DNA of 33,189 nucleotides from CAZSWR01 sp964610885 (lineage in GTDB: Bacteria; Bacteroidota; Ignavibacteria; Kapaibacteriales; UBA2268), in the NCBI GenBank assembly GCA_964610885.1, contig CAZSWR010000032.1, forward strand, positions 1 through 33,189. Direction: 5' to 3'. The translations under genes were made by a program, and so were the position numbers. This document shows positions 8,828 through 17,801 of this stretch, piece by piece. The notes beneath the pieces were generated by a model. That model searched no databases and was not told the DNA's origin. It saw only the letters and a list, made by a program, of their open reading frames with translations. Position 1 is the first letter of the stretch, and every line of letters begins with the position of its first letter.

Positions 8828-8860
8828 AAAGCCTTCAGCTTGCGTTGAGGGCTTTTTTTT
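8828..8860 (+). terminator. Terminator of ileS
   Basis: A stem AGCCTTCA/TGAGGGCT (one G-T pair) with an 8-base loop is followed by eight T residues, 21 bases after the ileS stop codon. It is a standard intrinsic terminator. Confidence 0.85.
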
Positions 8861-8925
8861 GGAAATATTAACAAATTATTGTAAATTACTCTCGTGTTCA
8901 ATTCAAAATTTTAGTGGGAGTAGAT

Positions 8926-10188
8926 GTGAAGAAGTGTATTATTTTGTTATTCATTGTATCATTTTTTTCTGCCAAAGCTGATATTCATTTTTTAGACCTA
9001 ACCGATTACGAAAAGGATACGCGGACGAAAGAGCATATTGATTTCCTCTTTGATTATTTTCATACGTTCGCTAATTGGACCAACGATTGGCAGGAAAAGG
9101 TGCCCCGAGATTCCATCATTGACAGATTGAAGAAGTCCTATGCCGCCATTTCCGAAACAAAGCGTAATACGGCTGATTACTATATGTTGCTCGGGGATGT
9201 ATCGTCGTATCTATATAACCTCGATGCGAATGATCTTCAAATCTCCACTGAAGAGCTGTACGGAAAGGCGATCGCTTTAGCGCCCAAAGACTACCGGCCT
9301 TATTGGTTCTGCGGGATGTATCTATCAACTTCGGCGCGGCCCGTTGCCGGCATTGAGATGTTTCGGAAAGCAGCGGAATTGGCCACAAGCAAGACGCCCG
9401 ATCAGTTCTGGGCCGAATATGCGTGGGCAGCTCATTCCGCCAATATGCCTGCAACTTCAGTTTTTGCAATGGAAATGGTCAAGAGAATTACTGGCGCACC
9501 GTCGTATTTCGAAACAATGTTGGGCGCCGCCATAAGGTCGAAACTGATGAAATCGCACAGGGATTCAACATACGCAGATAGCGAAATATGGGACATTGAT
9601 CCATGCGATACGTGCAATCAGCGATTCATATACTCCACGATGCTTGGCATGGGGGTGCGAATTGATACGTCATGGGGCTTTTCGACGATGCAGTTCGAGA
9701 AAGGCGGAACCATGGTTCAGATATTCCCCAAAAGGAAAACAAATTCCAAAGGTGAGATGCTCCCAATAAAATTCATGGTAATCGCTTATATCCCCGATTC
9801 GGAAGACAGTTTGCACCACTTGACCGATGGCTTCTTGGATTGGGGCGAATACAAGCCATTCGAGATTCCATCGGCACGGGATTTCCCAATTAAATATGTT
9901 CTTTCGAACTCGAAGAATTATCCAGAATTTGGCGGCGGTAAGCTAGTGGTACTCGCCAAGGAGTGCCGCCAGCCGGAGTTTCCCGGCTCCAAGCTCGAAA
10001 TGCCTAAGCCATTGCCCCAATCGGAGCCTGGCAATGGCGATATGAAATTCTACACACCAAAAGGCGTTTACAAGAGAATGTCTGACCGGATTCAATATGT
10101 CGTAATCCTGGACACTTGCGAGGAATTCTACGCGGAGGCTTTGGAAATGTTTCGGAACATGTTGGGCGAACGGTTAGTTTTTGAATAG
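8926..10188 (+). CDS. Secreted protein with weak TPR character
   Basis: This encodes a 420-residue protein of unknown function. The GTG at 8926 is chosen because it gives a clean signal peptide (MKKCIILLFIVSFFSAKA) and has GGGAG five bases upstream; an in-frame GTG at 8914 overlaps that ribosome site. The region at about 75-180 looks like paired helices of tetratricopeptide type (ELYGKAIALAPKDYRPYWFC, then AGIEMFRKAAELA). The C-terminal half is beta-rich, with a CDTC pair near residue 226. No catalytic motif is recognised. It is probably periplasmic or outer-surface. It follows ileS after a terminator, so it is a separate transcription unit. Confidence 0.75.
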   Translation: MKKCIILLFIVSFFSAKADIHFLDLTDYEKDTRTKEHIDFLFDYFHTFANWTNDWQEKVPRDSIIDRLKKSYAAISETKRNTADYYMLLGDVSSYLYNLDANDLQISTEELYGKAIALAPKDYRPYWFCGMYLSTSARPVAGIEMFRKAAELATSKTPDQFWAEYAWAAHSANMPATSVFAMEMVKRITGAPSYFETMLGAAIRSKLMKSHRDSTYADSEIWDIDPCDTCNQRFIYSTMLGMGVRIDTSWGFSTMQFEKGGTMVQIFPKRKTNSKGEMLPIKFMVIAYIPDSEDSLHHLTDGFLDWGEYKPFEIPSARDFPIKYVLSNSKNYPEFGGGKLVVLAKECRQPEFPGSKLEMPKPLPQSEPGNGDMKFYTPKGVYKRMSDRIQYVVILDTCEEFYAEALEMFRNMLGERLVFE

Positions 10189-10280
10189 TTTTATATTGTA
10201 TTACTAAATCGATTGTATGCTAATGCCTAACCTTCCTAAGGATTCAAAACTAAGTTATTTGATAAAGGTACAGTGGTATT

Positions 10281-10295
10281 AACCTTCGGAAGGTT
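10281..10295. repeat. AACCTTCGGAAGGTT palindrome
   Basis: This is one of four full copies of a 15-base near-palindrome in the window: 10281-10295 and 11018-11032 in this orientation, 13856-13870 and 30048-30062 as the reverse complement. Degenerate copies lie at 10229-10241, 15618-15632, 17503-17514 and about 32853-32865. All are intergenic. Confidence 0.7.
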
Positions 10296-10383
10296 TGAAA
10301 ATTCAATAATCAAGTGTTAATGAAAATAATCTGTATGTATTTTTCTGAATAAATTTTCTTCTAATACTTAAAATGGAGAGTTT

Positions 10384-10977
10384 ATGAAAAATTCAATTTG
10401 TTGTTTTGCGGCGATTTGCGCACTTTTAATAATGTTTTCGTTTCATTGCTTCGCGGCCGATGGAGCTGTAACATACGGGAAATGGGTTTGGGATACCGGA
10501 TCATATACCATGGCCAATGGCGAACAAACTGAGTTCTATGCTACACATGGTAGCGTTGATATTACCACAATTGGATCAGATCAATTCGGACAAGAATGGT
10601 TGTTTGTAGGAAATCCACCAACAGGTTATATTGTAAGAAGCTGGTCTGTTGTTGGCGGGGTTTATACAGAATCCGGTTGGAACTTTGTGCCAAATAAGGC
10701 TCAACAGGCAAATTCATTTTATGACGTGAATCAAAAGAACATCAGGTTCAACACGGGCTTGGCGTCCAATCGAATTATTCTGACCATTTCTTTGTTCGAC
10801 ATTGCACTTACGATATTCGATGCCCAGCTGTACAACGTCGGAACCAAGCAATACGAAAATGCCAAATACCAGAATTCATCATTCGATATTACAAGTTTCA
10901 AACCGGGCAAATACCAGATTCTTGCCAAAACCGAAAAAGGTATATTTGTGCAGAATTATGTTATTGAAACCAAGTAG
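10384..10977 (+). CDS. Small secreted protein with T9SS-like C-terminus
   Basis: This encodes 197 residues with a signal peptide ending near residue 25 (HCFAADG). The start has a strong ribosome site (GGAGAG, five bases upstream). The middle, about 30-130, is beta-rich with many aromatic residues and matches no family I know. The last 60 residues follow the pattern of a type A T9SS sorting domain: a beta strand, FDITSFKPGKYQILAKTEKG, then a final strand ending in VIETK. The usual proline-rich lead-in to that domain is missing, so the assignment is moderate. If right, the protein is exported across the outer membrane and processed. It is followed by a terminator at 11060-11101. Confidence 0.7.
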   Translation: MKNSICCFAAICALLIMFSFHCFAADGAVTYGKWVWDTGSYTMANGEQTEFYATHGSVDITTIGSDQFGQEWLFVGNPPTGYIVRSWSVVGGVYTESGWNFVPNKAQQANSFYDVNQKNIRFNTGLASNRIILTISLFDIALTIFDAQLYNVGTKQYENAKYQNSSFDITSFKPGKYQILAKTEKGIFVQNYVIETK

Positions 10978-11017
10978 GATAGTGCTTTAGATTTCGATTG
11001 TGGGAGTGTTGGCCCAG

Positions 11018-11032
11018 AACCTTCGGAAGGTT
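11018..11032. repeat. AACCTTCGGAAGGTT palindrome
   Basis: This is the second full copy, in the same orientation as 10281-10295. It lies between the stop of the secreted protein gene and its terminator. Confidence 0.7.
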
Positions 11033-11059
11033 GAAGCTACCATAACGCATGATGATTAA

Positions 11060-11101
11060 GCAGTGCCACCCCGCTGAGGAGTGGCACTGCTTTAGTTTTT
11101 T
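11060..11101 (+). terminator. Terminator with GTGCCAC hairpin
   Basis: The arms GCAGTGCCAC (11060-11069) and GTGGCACTGC (11081-11090) are followed by a T-rich stretch. The same GTGCCAC/GTGGCAC core appears in the hairpins at 13651 and 23292. The rest of the gap (11102-11495) is AT-rich and holds no supported gene; a 28-codon frame at 11194-11280 was considered and not accepted. Confidence 0.75.
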
Positions 11102-11495
11102 GGAAATATTATATCATTGATGTTCTCTCGGACTCGGCAGAAAAGAGTAACAAGTAGGTGGCGACTGCCACTTTATTTTTCAAGGGCAGCGCAATGAAGA
11201 AAGGAAAGATGAACAAGAATTCATTTTCCCTTATATTAGAAAGGCACAAGCTGTTGGACTACCCCCTGTATCTTAATTGAACTTTCTCATTTTATCTGTC
11301 AAATCACAGTGCAGACATCTTGAATATTAATGAGATTTTAAAATTTTAAATAAATATAATTTAATATTATCTGGTTTATTTCTAAATAATTCCTTATTTT
11401 GCAAATAAGAAAGAATTATTAACGCAAAGGCAAGCATGCCTCAAAATGTAATTATGTATTGCAACGCCGATGTGTTCGATCGATTGGAGGATAAT

Positions 11496-13637
11496 ATGAA
11501 GAGGATTCTACTTTTTGCCTTTTTATTAGTCTGTTTTGTGCTTAATACTCGGGCTGATCATATGTGGGTCAGTCCATATCATGCTTTTACCTCGAACGGA
11601 ATCGCAACCAGCGGAAGTTACGTCTATAATGCGACCGATGAAGCTGGGTTCTTCCGCTCGTCGGACAACGGGGAACATTGGTTGCAAAGCAACAATGGCA
11701 TAACAGACACCTGCCTGACATGCGTTGCGACCATTGGGGACTATGTTCTCGTCGGTTCGTACGATTATGGCGTTTTCCGCTCGTCGGACAGGGGGACGAC
11801 ATGGGAGCCGGCAAACAACGGAATCGGGGTGGACGGGATTAATTGTTTTCTCGTTTCCGGTTCAGATATTTACGTCGGCACATACAGTAGTGGGCTGTTC
11901 GTGTCCACCAACTATGGCGCGACGTGGAACAATTCAAGTACTGGACTGCCTGAAATGGGCGTTTATGGCATTGCCAAGATAGACCAGACGATGGTAGTTG
12001 CGACGTACTCGCATATATGCAAATCCACTGACAACGGAGCAAGTTGGGCAATATCCGAAACGGGTATAACTGATCTTTATTCGACATCGGTTGTTTCAGC
12101 CGGGAATACTTTTTTATTAGCTACATTTAGCGGAGTGTTCAGAAGCACCGACTTGGGGCAAACATGGGCAACGGCAAACGATGGATTTACCGATCACGTT
12201 ACGAAAGTGCTTTACTCCGCCAACAACTCAGTTTACGCCGGAACCCAAGCGGGCATCTTTCGCTCGACGGACGAAGGCGGAACATGGTTCGCAGCAATTG
12301 GCAATTCGCCTACATCATTAATCGCATATTCCTTTGGCTCGAACGGGGACAGGATCTTTGCGGGGCTGCAAAGAAGCGGAATGTACTATTCGGACAATTC
12401 CGGCGAGAGCTGGACACAAAAGCACTCCGGCCTGGGATGTGTTGATATCAATGCCACGGTCTTTTGCGGTTCGGTTCTGTATGCAGCCACTTGGACTGGT
12501 GGAGTGTACCGCTCAACAGATTTCGGCTCCACTTGGGTGAGCGTCAATAATGGCCTGCCAACTCCGGCAATGAAAGCATTGGCAACGGATGGTTCGCGCG
12601 TTTTTGTCGGAACTTCCAATAACGGAATTTTTACGATTACAAATAGCGAAAACACATGGTCAGCGCGAAACAACGGGCTGTCGGGCCTTACCGCTCTGTC
12701 GATTAAGTCTTTGAAATTTATCGGTACTGATTTGTGGGCCGGCACCGGAAACGGGCCATACGTATCAACCGATAACGGCATGTCGTGGAGCGCAAAGAAT
12801 ACCGGACTAACAGGACGCGCCACTTGCTCGATCGTTCAGGATTCAATCTTTATTGTTGTCGGAACCGAATACAACGGCATATATGCAAGCTCGGACGGAG
12901 GCAATACGTGGACTCAGAAAGCAAGCAGTAGTTCCTATCGATATGCTTATGCTCTCGAGACATGGGACACTTTCCTTTTCGCAGGTACAGTAACCGGCGT
13001 TTACCGGTCGAACAATTCCGGGACGAATTGGACTTTAAAAAACTCCGGTTTGGGCAATGTAAAGATTCAATCTCTTGCTTTGCACAATGGAGTGCTATAC
13101 GCTGGAACGAAAGCTGGAATTTTCAAGTCAACTAATTTTGGCGATTCGTGGAGTATGGTCGGCACAGACGATGGCAGGTATGAAGTGCCGGGTTTTGCTT
13201 TCCATAATTCTAAATTGTACGCAGCCACGAAGAGCGGAGTCCTTTTCGTGCGCCAAGTCGTGATAAACAACCAAGTATGCAGTGGAATCGAGAATACAGC
13301 GGCCACATGCGTTGCAAGCATAGCCGATGCGGCCGGGTATAACATCGTAGCTCGTGGATTCTGCTGCAATACAAGCGGCAGCCCCAGTTTGAACGATCTG
13401 CACACTTCTGAGAGCGGTTCGTTTGCCGAAGGGCTTTTTTCCGGCCGCATCGAAGGACTCGCACCGAATACAATTTACCACGTCCGTCCGTATGCGATAG
13501 CCGACGATGGAACTGTCTTCTACGGTACAGAGTTCTCGTTCACCACAATTCCTACGCTCGGCGAGTGGGGGCTTATTGCCTTTGGCGGCCTCATTGCATT
13601 GATAGGTGGCGTCGTGGTTTGGAGAAAACTATCATAA
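11496..13637 (+). CDS. BNR/YCF48-like propeller protein with IPTL-CTERM tail
   Basis: This encodes 713 residues from the ATG at 11496, which has GGAGG five bases upstream and begins a signal peptide (MKRILLFAFLLVCFVLNTRA); the frame is open 20 codons further up. Residues about 25-590 are about a dozen repeats of roughly 40 residues with the BNR signature (for example STDNGASW, SSDGGNTW, STNFGDSW), as in sortilin-like or YCF48-like propellers. A fibronectin-III-like segment follows at about 595-684 (LAPNTIYHVRPYA). The tail at 685-713 is IPTLGEWG, a 17-residue hydrophobic helix, then RKLS: the IPTL-CTERM sorting signal recognised by an exosortase (XrtH type in other bacteria). The role is a surface or anchored protein; the ligand is unknown. 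It is first of three such genes in a row. Confidence 0.85.
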   Translation: MKRILLFAFLLVCFVLNTRADHMWVSPYHAFTSNGIATSGSYVYNATDEAGFFRSSDNGEHWLQSNNGITDTCLTCVATIGDYVLVGSYDYGVFRSSDRGTTWEPANNGIGVDGINCFLVSGSDIYVGTYSSGLFVSTNYGATWNNSSTGLPEMGVYGIAKIDQTMVVATYSHICKSTDNGASWAISETGITDLYSTSVVSAGNTFLLATFSGVFRSTDLGQTWATANDGFTDHVTKVLYSANNSVYAGTQAGIFRSTDEGGTWFAAIGNSPTSLIAYSFGSNGDRIFAGLQRSGMYYSDNSGESWTQKHSGLGCVDINATVFCGSVLYAATWTGGVYRSTDFGSTWVSVNNGLPTPAMKALATDGSRVFVGTSNNGIFTITNSENTWSARNNGLSGLTALSIKSLKFIGTDLWAGTGNGPYVSTDNGMSWSAKNTGLTGRATCSIVQDSIFIVVGTEYNGIYASSDGGNTWTQKASSSSYRYAYALETWDTFLFAGTVTGVYRSNNSGTNWTLKNSGLGNVKIQSLALHNGVLYAGTKAGIFKSTNFGDSWSMVGTDDGRYEVPGFAFHNSKLYAATKSGVLFVRQVVINNQVCSGIENTAATCVASIADAAGYNIVARGFCCNTSGSPSLNDLHTSESGSFAEGLFSGRIEGLAPNTIYHVRPYAIADDGTVFYGTEFSFTTIPTLGEWGLIAFGGLIALIGGVVVWRKLS

Positions 13638-13650
13638 AAAAAACTATTAA

Positions 13651-13681
13651 GATGTGCCACACATGGGAGGTGTGGCACATC
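13651..13681. terminator. GATGTGCCACA hairpin after IPTL gene 1
   Basis: The arms GATGTGCCACAC and GTGTGGCACATC are perfect 12-bp complements around a 7-base loop, 13 bases after the stop codon. The T-tract on the plus side is poor, but A-runs precede it. The arm sequence is identical over 11 bases to the terminator at 23292-23322, so a terminator role is likely. Confidence 0.6.
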
Positions 13682-13757
13682 TATCAGTATTTCAGTCGAT
13701 TACTTGTTCTCGTCGCCTCGTCTTGGAAGGCTCACGACGCCCGCGTCTACTGATGTC

Positions 13758-13870
13758 CCCAGCTCACGAGCTTGGGTTATTCATGTTCAACTCCTGCGGA
13801 GTTGGAAAAATCGCCAATGCTATTGATGAGGAAACTATTTAAATGAATGCTATTGAACCTTCCGAAGGTT
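13758..13870. repeat. Cluster of short extragenic hairpins
   Basis: Three further hairpins lie between the first and second IPTL genes: CCCAGCTC/GAGCTTGGG (13758-13776), CAACTCC/GGAGTTG with a 3-base loop (13788-13804), and the reverse copy of the AACCTTCCGAAGGTT palindrome (13856-13870). With 13651-13681, four unrelated hairpins occupy 220 bases. Function is unknown. Confidence 0.6.
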
Positions 13871-13940
13871 AAAGCCACGAAGCTAATTCCACGAAGCAAA
13901 TATAAACATTCTATCCACAACGTTTCTATCAAAAAACAAC

Positions 13941-13971
13941 TTGCAATTTTGTTGCATTTGGTTTATCTTTG
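13941..13971 (+). promoter_or_regulatory. Bacteroidota-type promoter, IPTL gene 2
   Basis: TTG at 13941-13943 and TATCTTTG at 13964-13971 are 20 bases apart, fitting the TANNTTTG minus-7 element known for the Bacteroidota housekeeping sigma factor. The start codon is 66 bases downstream. The minus-33 element is only partial. Confidence 0.5.
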
Positions 13972-14036
13972 TATCCCCTTTGTTTACCAATCTTTTATTT
14001 AGTAATATATTTTTTTATTCATATAGGATTCAATTG

Positions 14037-15605
14037 ATGAAACAACACTTACTTGCCAAATGCTGTACGGCACTTGCTGCGTTTATTATTGTAATTTGCT
14101 CTCAGAATTCAGCTGACGCAGCAACTTATGTGGTTACTTCCACATCCAACGGCACCGAAGCAGGTTCTGTCCGCTGGGCTGTCGGGCAGGCCAATGCTAA
14201 CCCCGGAGCTGATATTGTGGATTTAACCGGAGTTAATGGTACTATTCAATTGTCCGGATTCGCAGGCTTCTTGGATATTAATTCGGAAATCACCTTTAAT
14301 GGACCCGGTAAGAATACGCTTACCATTCAGGGATCACAGGGCACATTCTGCGATTGCACAATCAAGATGAGATACGCGGCAATCGCCACGTTCAACGATG
14401 TTACGATCGGTACCTCACAATTCGAAGGGGTTCATATGGACTGTAACGGAAGTTTTGTATGCAACAATACATTCACTGCAAACAGGTGCAAGTTCGTTTA
14501 CACAACCACGACACCCACAAACCACCTACTAACTAATGGCAGCGGAGCTACTTATAATCTTAATGACTGCATTATCGATGGCGAAAACCTGACAGGGCAC
14601 AGAGAGATGTGCTATGCCGGCGCGCAAAGCACAGTCAACGCTACAAGGTGCACATTTATGAACTGCGTGGCGACAAACGGTTGGGGAGGTGCCTTGCGCC
14701 AAAGCAGCGGAACCATGAACCTTACCAATTGCACATTTTTCGGTAACTCCGCCACGTATGACGGTGGTGCAGTTTACACAAGCGAGGGAGCAAACGTTAC
14801 AATAACCAACTGTACTTTCTATGGCAATAGGAGCAGCATTGGCACCGACCCCTATTATTCCGGCGGTGCAGTCGCAATTTCCGGGACTTGGACAGTAAAG
14901 AATTCAATCTTTTGGAATAATGCTGATAAATATGGAGAAAACTCTTTCGGTTATGGTGGAACGCTCACTTCCGGCGGATATAACATTTTCAAAAATGATA
15001 TAGTGACAGCAGTCGCCCCAATCGCTCCAACTGATATGATGGGCAGTGCAACCAATATTAATATTTCAAGCTCGCTTTCGGACGAAGGCGGTTTCGTCCC
15101 CGTGTTGTCGGTTGGCCGTGGTTCAGTCGCCATCGATGCTCTGCCCGCGGGCGGCAATGGCGCACCTTCGACCGATGCTACAGGCCGCGCACCGATTTGG
15201 CGCCACGACATCGGAGCATACGAATTCCTTTATTTCGATCCTTCTTTTGCCAACTTGGCAGTTGCTTCGATTACTCCGAACGGGTTCACTTTCTCCGGCT
15301 CGGTCGTCGATGATGGCGGTGCATACTATATACTGGACCGCGGTTTCGAATATACCTCTCCCAGTGGCGAAACTATAACTGTGAGCGCTGGAGCCGGGAT
15401 TGGACAAATTGGCTCAACCGTGAGCGGGCTTGCTCCCAACACAACATACCAAATCAAACCATATTATCGCAATGATCTTGGGTTGTTTTACTTGCCTACA
15501 ATTTCTGTTACCACCATCCCCACCCTGGGCGAGTGGGGCCTCATCGCATTTGGTGGCCTTATTGCCGTGATTGGCTGCGTCGTGGTGTGGAGAAGATTGT
15601 CGTAA
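14037..15605 (+). CDS. Pmp-like beta-helix protein with IPTL-CTERM tail (gene 2)
   Basis: This encodes 522 residues from the ATG at 14037 (AGGA eight bases upstream; signal peptide ending near SADAAT). Residues 28-90 resemble the start of CSLREA-type surface proteins (GSVRWAVGQANANPGADIV). Residues about 90-340 form a right-handed parallel beta-helix with repeated NCTF/FxGN and GGA[LV] motifs like those of chlamydial Pmp proteins. About 385-425 matches the choice-of-anchor-Q pattern (VAIDALPAGG ... DIGAYEF). A fibronectin-III-like segment runs into the tail at 494-522 (IPTLGEWG, hydrophobic helix, WRRLS). It is probably exported and anchored at the surface. The upstream in-frame extension (from 13941) overlaps the promoter and is rejected. 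Confidence 0.85.
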   Translation: MKQHLLAKCCTALAAFIIVICSQNSADAATYVVTSTSNGTEAGSVRWAVGQANANPGADIVDLTGVNGTIQLSGFAGFLDINSEITFNGPGKNTLTIQGSQGTFCDCTIKMRYAAIATFNDVTIGTSQFEGVHMDCNGSFVCNNTFTANRCKFVYTTTTPTNHLLTNGSGATYNLNDCIIDGENLTGHREMCYAGAQSTVNATRCTFMNCVATNGWGGALRQSSGTMNLTNCTFFGNSATYDGGAVYTSEGANVTITNCTFYGNRSSIGTDPYYSGGAVAISGTWTVKNSIFWNNADKYGENSFGYGGTLTSGGYNIFKNDIVTAVAPIAPTDMMGSATNINISSSLSDEGGFVPVLSVGRGSVAIDALPAGGNGAPSTDATGRAPIWRHDIGAYEFLYFDPSFANLAVASITPNGFTFSGSVVDDGGAYYILDRGFEYTSPSGETITVSAGAGIGQIGSTVSGLAPNTTYQIKPYYRNDLGLFYLPTISVTTIPTLGEWGLIAFGGLIAVIGCVVVWRRLS

Positions 15606-15880
15606 AGAGATTCAAATAACCTTCAGATGGTTCAATGCTGCCTGGGGATAATTTGGTAAATGTAAAACGATTGATACAAGGGGCTTCACAAACGTGGTGG
15701 AGTCCTTTTTGTATATTGACTGATGTTTTTTTATTGATATTTCAGAGGGTTTTGTTAATTTGTACTAAGGGAAACAAATCTTTCCCCAAAAAATTATTTT
15801 ATTCTTATGACAAAGCAATTGTTTCGGGCTTACATTATAGATTAATACAGCTAACTATCATTTACAATATGAGAATTCCA

Positions 15881-17491
15881 ATGAAGAAGTTACTACTTAC
15901 TGCATTTATTACCTGCCTCCTTCTGCCTTCGCTTGCACTTGCAGACACGCACTATGTTACCGTTTCCGGAGCAGGTACAAAAGACGGTTCGAGCTGGAGC
16001 AACGCTCACGAAGGGTTGCAAGCCGCTCTGACTGCTGCTACTTCCGGCGACCAAATCTGGGTGCAATTCGGTACTTACTACACAAGCGAGGTATCGGGAT
16101 CGCAAACCGACAGAAATCAATCGTTCAGCATGAAAAATGGTGTGGAAATCTACGGTGGATTCGCTGGTTCGGAAACAGCCGTGAGCCAAAGGTACGACTA
16201 TGGATATAACGGTATTCACGAAACTATTATTAGTGGAGACATAGGCACTGTGGGAGTGGACAATGACAACAGTTACTTTGTTTTTGTTAACAATAATCCA
16301 ATTAATACTACGGCAGTTTTGGACGGGGTTACCGTATGCCATGGCTATGTTATTGATCAAAATATGGGTGGCTCTCAAAGTTCGGGAGCTGGCATAAAGA
16401 ATCGTTATGCAAGTCCAACAATCAGGAATTGCACTTTTCATCACAACGCAGCTGTTTCCGGGGGAGCAATATCATTCTTTTATGGTGGTCAATGCTCGGT
16501 TACTAATTGCGTATTCTTCGAGAATAGCGCAAGCTATACTGGTGGTGCTGTAGAATGCTTCTATACAAACGGTCATAAATGGATTAACTGTATTTTTTCA
16601 AACAACTATTGCGATGGCTATGGGGGAGCGTCATCCGAAACTTTTTGTACAAATAATGAATACATAAACTGTGTTTTTACTGGAAATAACAATACAATAT
16701 ACGGAGGTGGCGCAATCGCTATTGCTGCAGCAAATGGTGCAACTATTAGGAACTGCACCTATCGGAACAACACAGGCGGCAGAGGCGGTGCAGTTTATAC
16801 AGAATCCTGCTCAGCAACAATCTACAATTCGATATTTTTCAACAATATTTCTCCTTATGGTACGCATTTCTACGGGACAAATGTATTATATAATTCTTGT
16901 ATTTACCCTTATGATGGTAATTCTGGTGCAGGCGTTCAGACTAATTCAATTTATGTTAATCCATGTTTTGCTAGCGACAACGATTCGCGGCTTTTGCCCT
17001 GCTCGCCATGTATCGACAGGGGCAACAATTCTTACTGTTCGGAATCAACTGATATGACTGGAAATTCCCGTATTTATAATACAATTGATTTGGGTGCATA
17101 CGAATACCATTCCCCGTCGTTTTCTTTCCGATTGACTGCTAACCCGTCCACCAATACAAACAGCATCTATGGCGTGTGTGCAATGTGCGAGGGCGAAACA
17201 GCCGGTATTTTAGTTTCAACCGAAACCGACCCGGTTGTGGGCGGTGCGGGAGTATTGACTTTCTCGATTTCTCCTGATGGCAACAACAATTTCTCAACAG
17301 ATCTCACCGGCCTCGAACAGGGCAGAAACTATTATTACAGAATTTATCGCCAATATTCCGATGGCTCAATTGATTACACCGAGTCAGTCTTCTTTACTGC
17401 CATCCCAACACTTGGCGAGTGGGGCCTCATTGCATTTGGTGGGCTTATTGCATTGATAGGTGGCGTTGTGGTTTGGAGAAGATTTGTGTAA
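15881..17491 (+). CDS. Pmp-like beta-helix protein with IPTL-CTERM tail (gene 3)
   Basis: This encodes 536 residues from the ATG at 15881 (signal peptide MKKLLLTAFITCLLLPSLAL); the ATG at 15869 is an equally possible start. The mature N-terminus (HYVTVSGAGTKDGSSWSNAH) and about 45-400 read as a right-handed beta-helix with FHHN, FSNN, FTGN and GGA[IV] repeats, cysteine at NC positions, and a choice-of-anchor-Q-like PCIDRGN ... DLGAYEY block at about 380-410. A fibronectin-III-like segment leads into the tail at 508-536 (IPTLGEWG, hydrophobic helix, WRRFV). The same architecture as gene 2 suggests an old duplication. A long leader (15606-15880) precedes it; bases 15618-15632 there are a degenerate AACCTTC palindrome. 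Confidence 0.85.
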   Translation: MKKLLLTAFITCLLLPSLALADTHYVTVSGAGTKDGSSWSNAHEGLQAALTAATSGDQIWVQFGTYYTSEVSGSQTDRNQSFSMKNGVEIYGGFAGSETAVSQRYDYGYNGIHETIISGDIGTVGVDNDNSYFVFVNNNPINTTAVLDGVTVCHGYVIDQNMGGSQSSGAGIKNRYASPTIRNCTFHHNAAVSGGAISFFYGGQCSVTNCVFFENSASYTGGAVECFYTNGHKWINCIFSNNYCDGYGGASSETFCTNNEYINCVFTGNNNTIYGGGAIAIAAANGATIRNCTYRNNTGGRGGAVYTESCSATIYNSIFFNNISPYGTHFYGTNVLYNSCIYPYDGNSGAGVQTNSIYVNPCFASDNDSRLLPCSPCIDRGNNSYCSESTDMTGNSRIYNTIDLGAYEYHSPSFSFRLTANPSTNTNSIYGVCAMCEGETAGILVSTETDPVVGGAGVLTFSISPDGNNNFSTDLTGLEQGRNYYYRIYRQYSDGSIDYTESVFFTAIPTLGEWGLIAFGGLIALIGGVVVWRRFV

Positions 17492-17535
17492 AAGAATAAT
17501 TTAACCTTCGGAAGAAATAATTCAAAATTAGTGCT

Positions 17536-17569
17536 AAAAATCCCGTGCTTCATTAGTACGGGATTTTTT
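17536..17569 (+). terminator. Terminator of IPTL gene 3
   Basis: AAAAATCCCGT (17536-17546) pairs with ACGGGATTTTT (17558-17568) around an 11-base loop, ending in a T-run 45 bases after the stop codon. It ends the three-gene IPTL region. Confidence 0.85.
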
Positions 17570-17663
17570 ATGTCAGGTGTAATATGTGTTAAATATTTCG
17601 AAATAAATTTGTAATTTGAAATGCTTGAATGAATTGTATTTTCCAAGGGATATTCAGGAATAA

Positions 17664-17801
17664 TTGCCTTTGAACATTGAAGCAAGATACCCGACCAATA
17701 AGAAAGAATTATATAAACAGCTATCGTCAGAGTATTGCAGCGAAATTTTCAACGAAACAAAGGAGTTCTTGGTATGGATGCGAGCATTATTGAGAAAATA
17801 A
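17664..17801 (+). pseudogene. Remnant of HEPN-domain toxin gene (C-terminal part)
   Basis: A 45-codon open stretch ends at TAA 17799-17801 and translates as LPLNIEARYPTNKKELYKQL followed by SSEYCSEIFNETKEFLVWM and a basic end. This matches the last helices of HEPN-domain proteins (IEARYP, then an acidic helix and a W). In the same frame there is a stop at 17661 and more stops further up, and the terminator of the previous gene is only about 95 bases away, so the N-terminal part is missing. The tail overlaps the start of the MNT gene by 28 bases, as HEPN/MNT toxin-antitoxin partners often do. Known families: HEPN ribonuclease toxins paired with MNT antitoxins. A short translated product from TTG is possible but unlikely. 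Confidence 0.6.

Noticed and set aside
11194..11280. 28-codon frame starting MKKGKMNKNS
   Set aside because: Too short, only a weak ribosome site, no recognisable product, and AT-rich surroundings.
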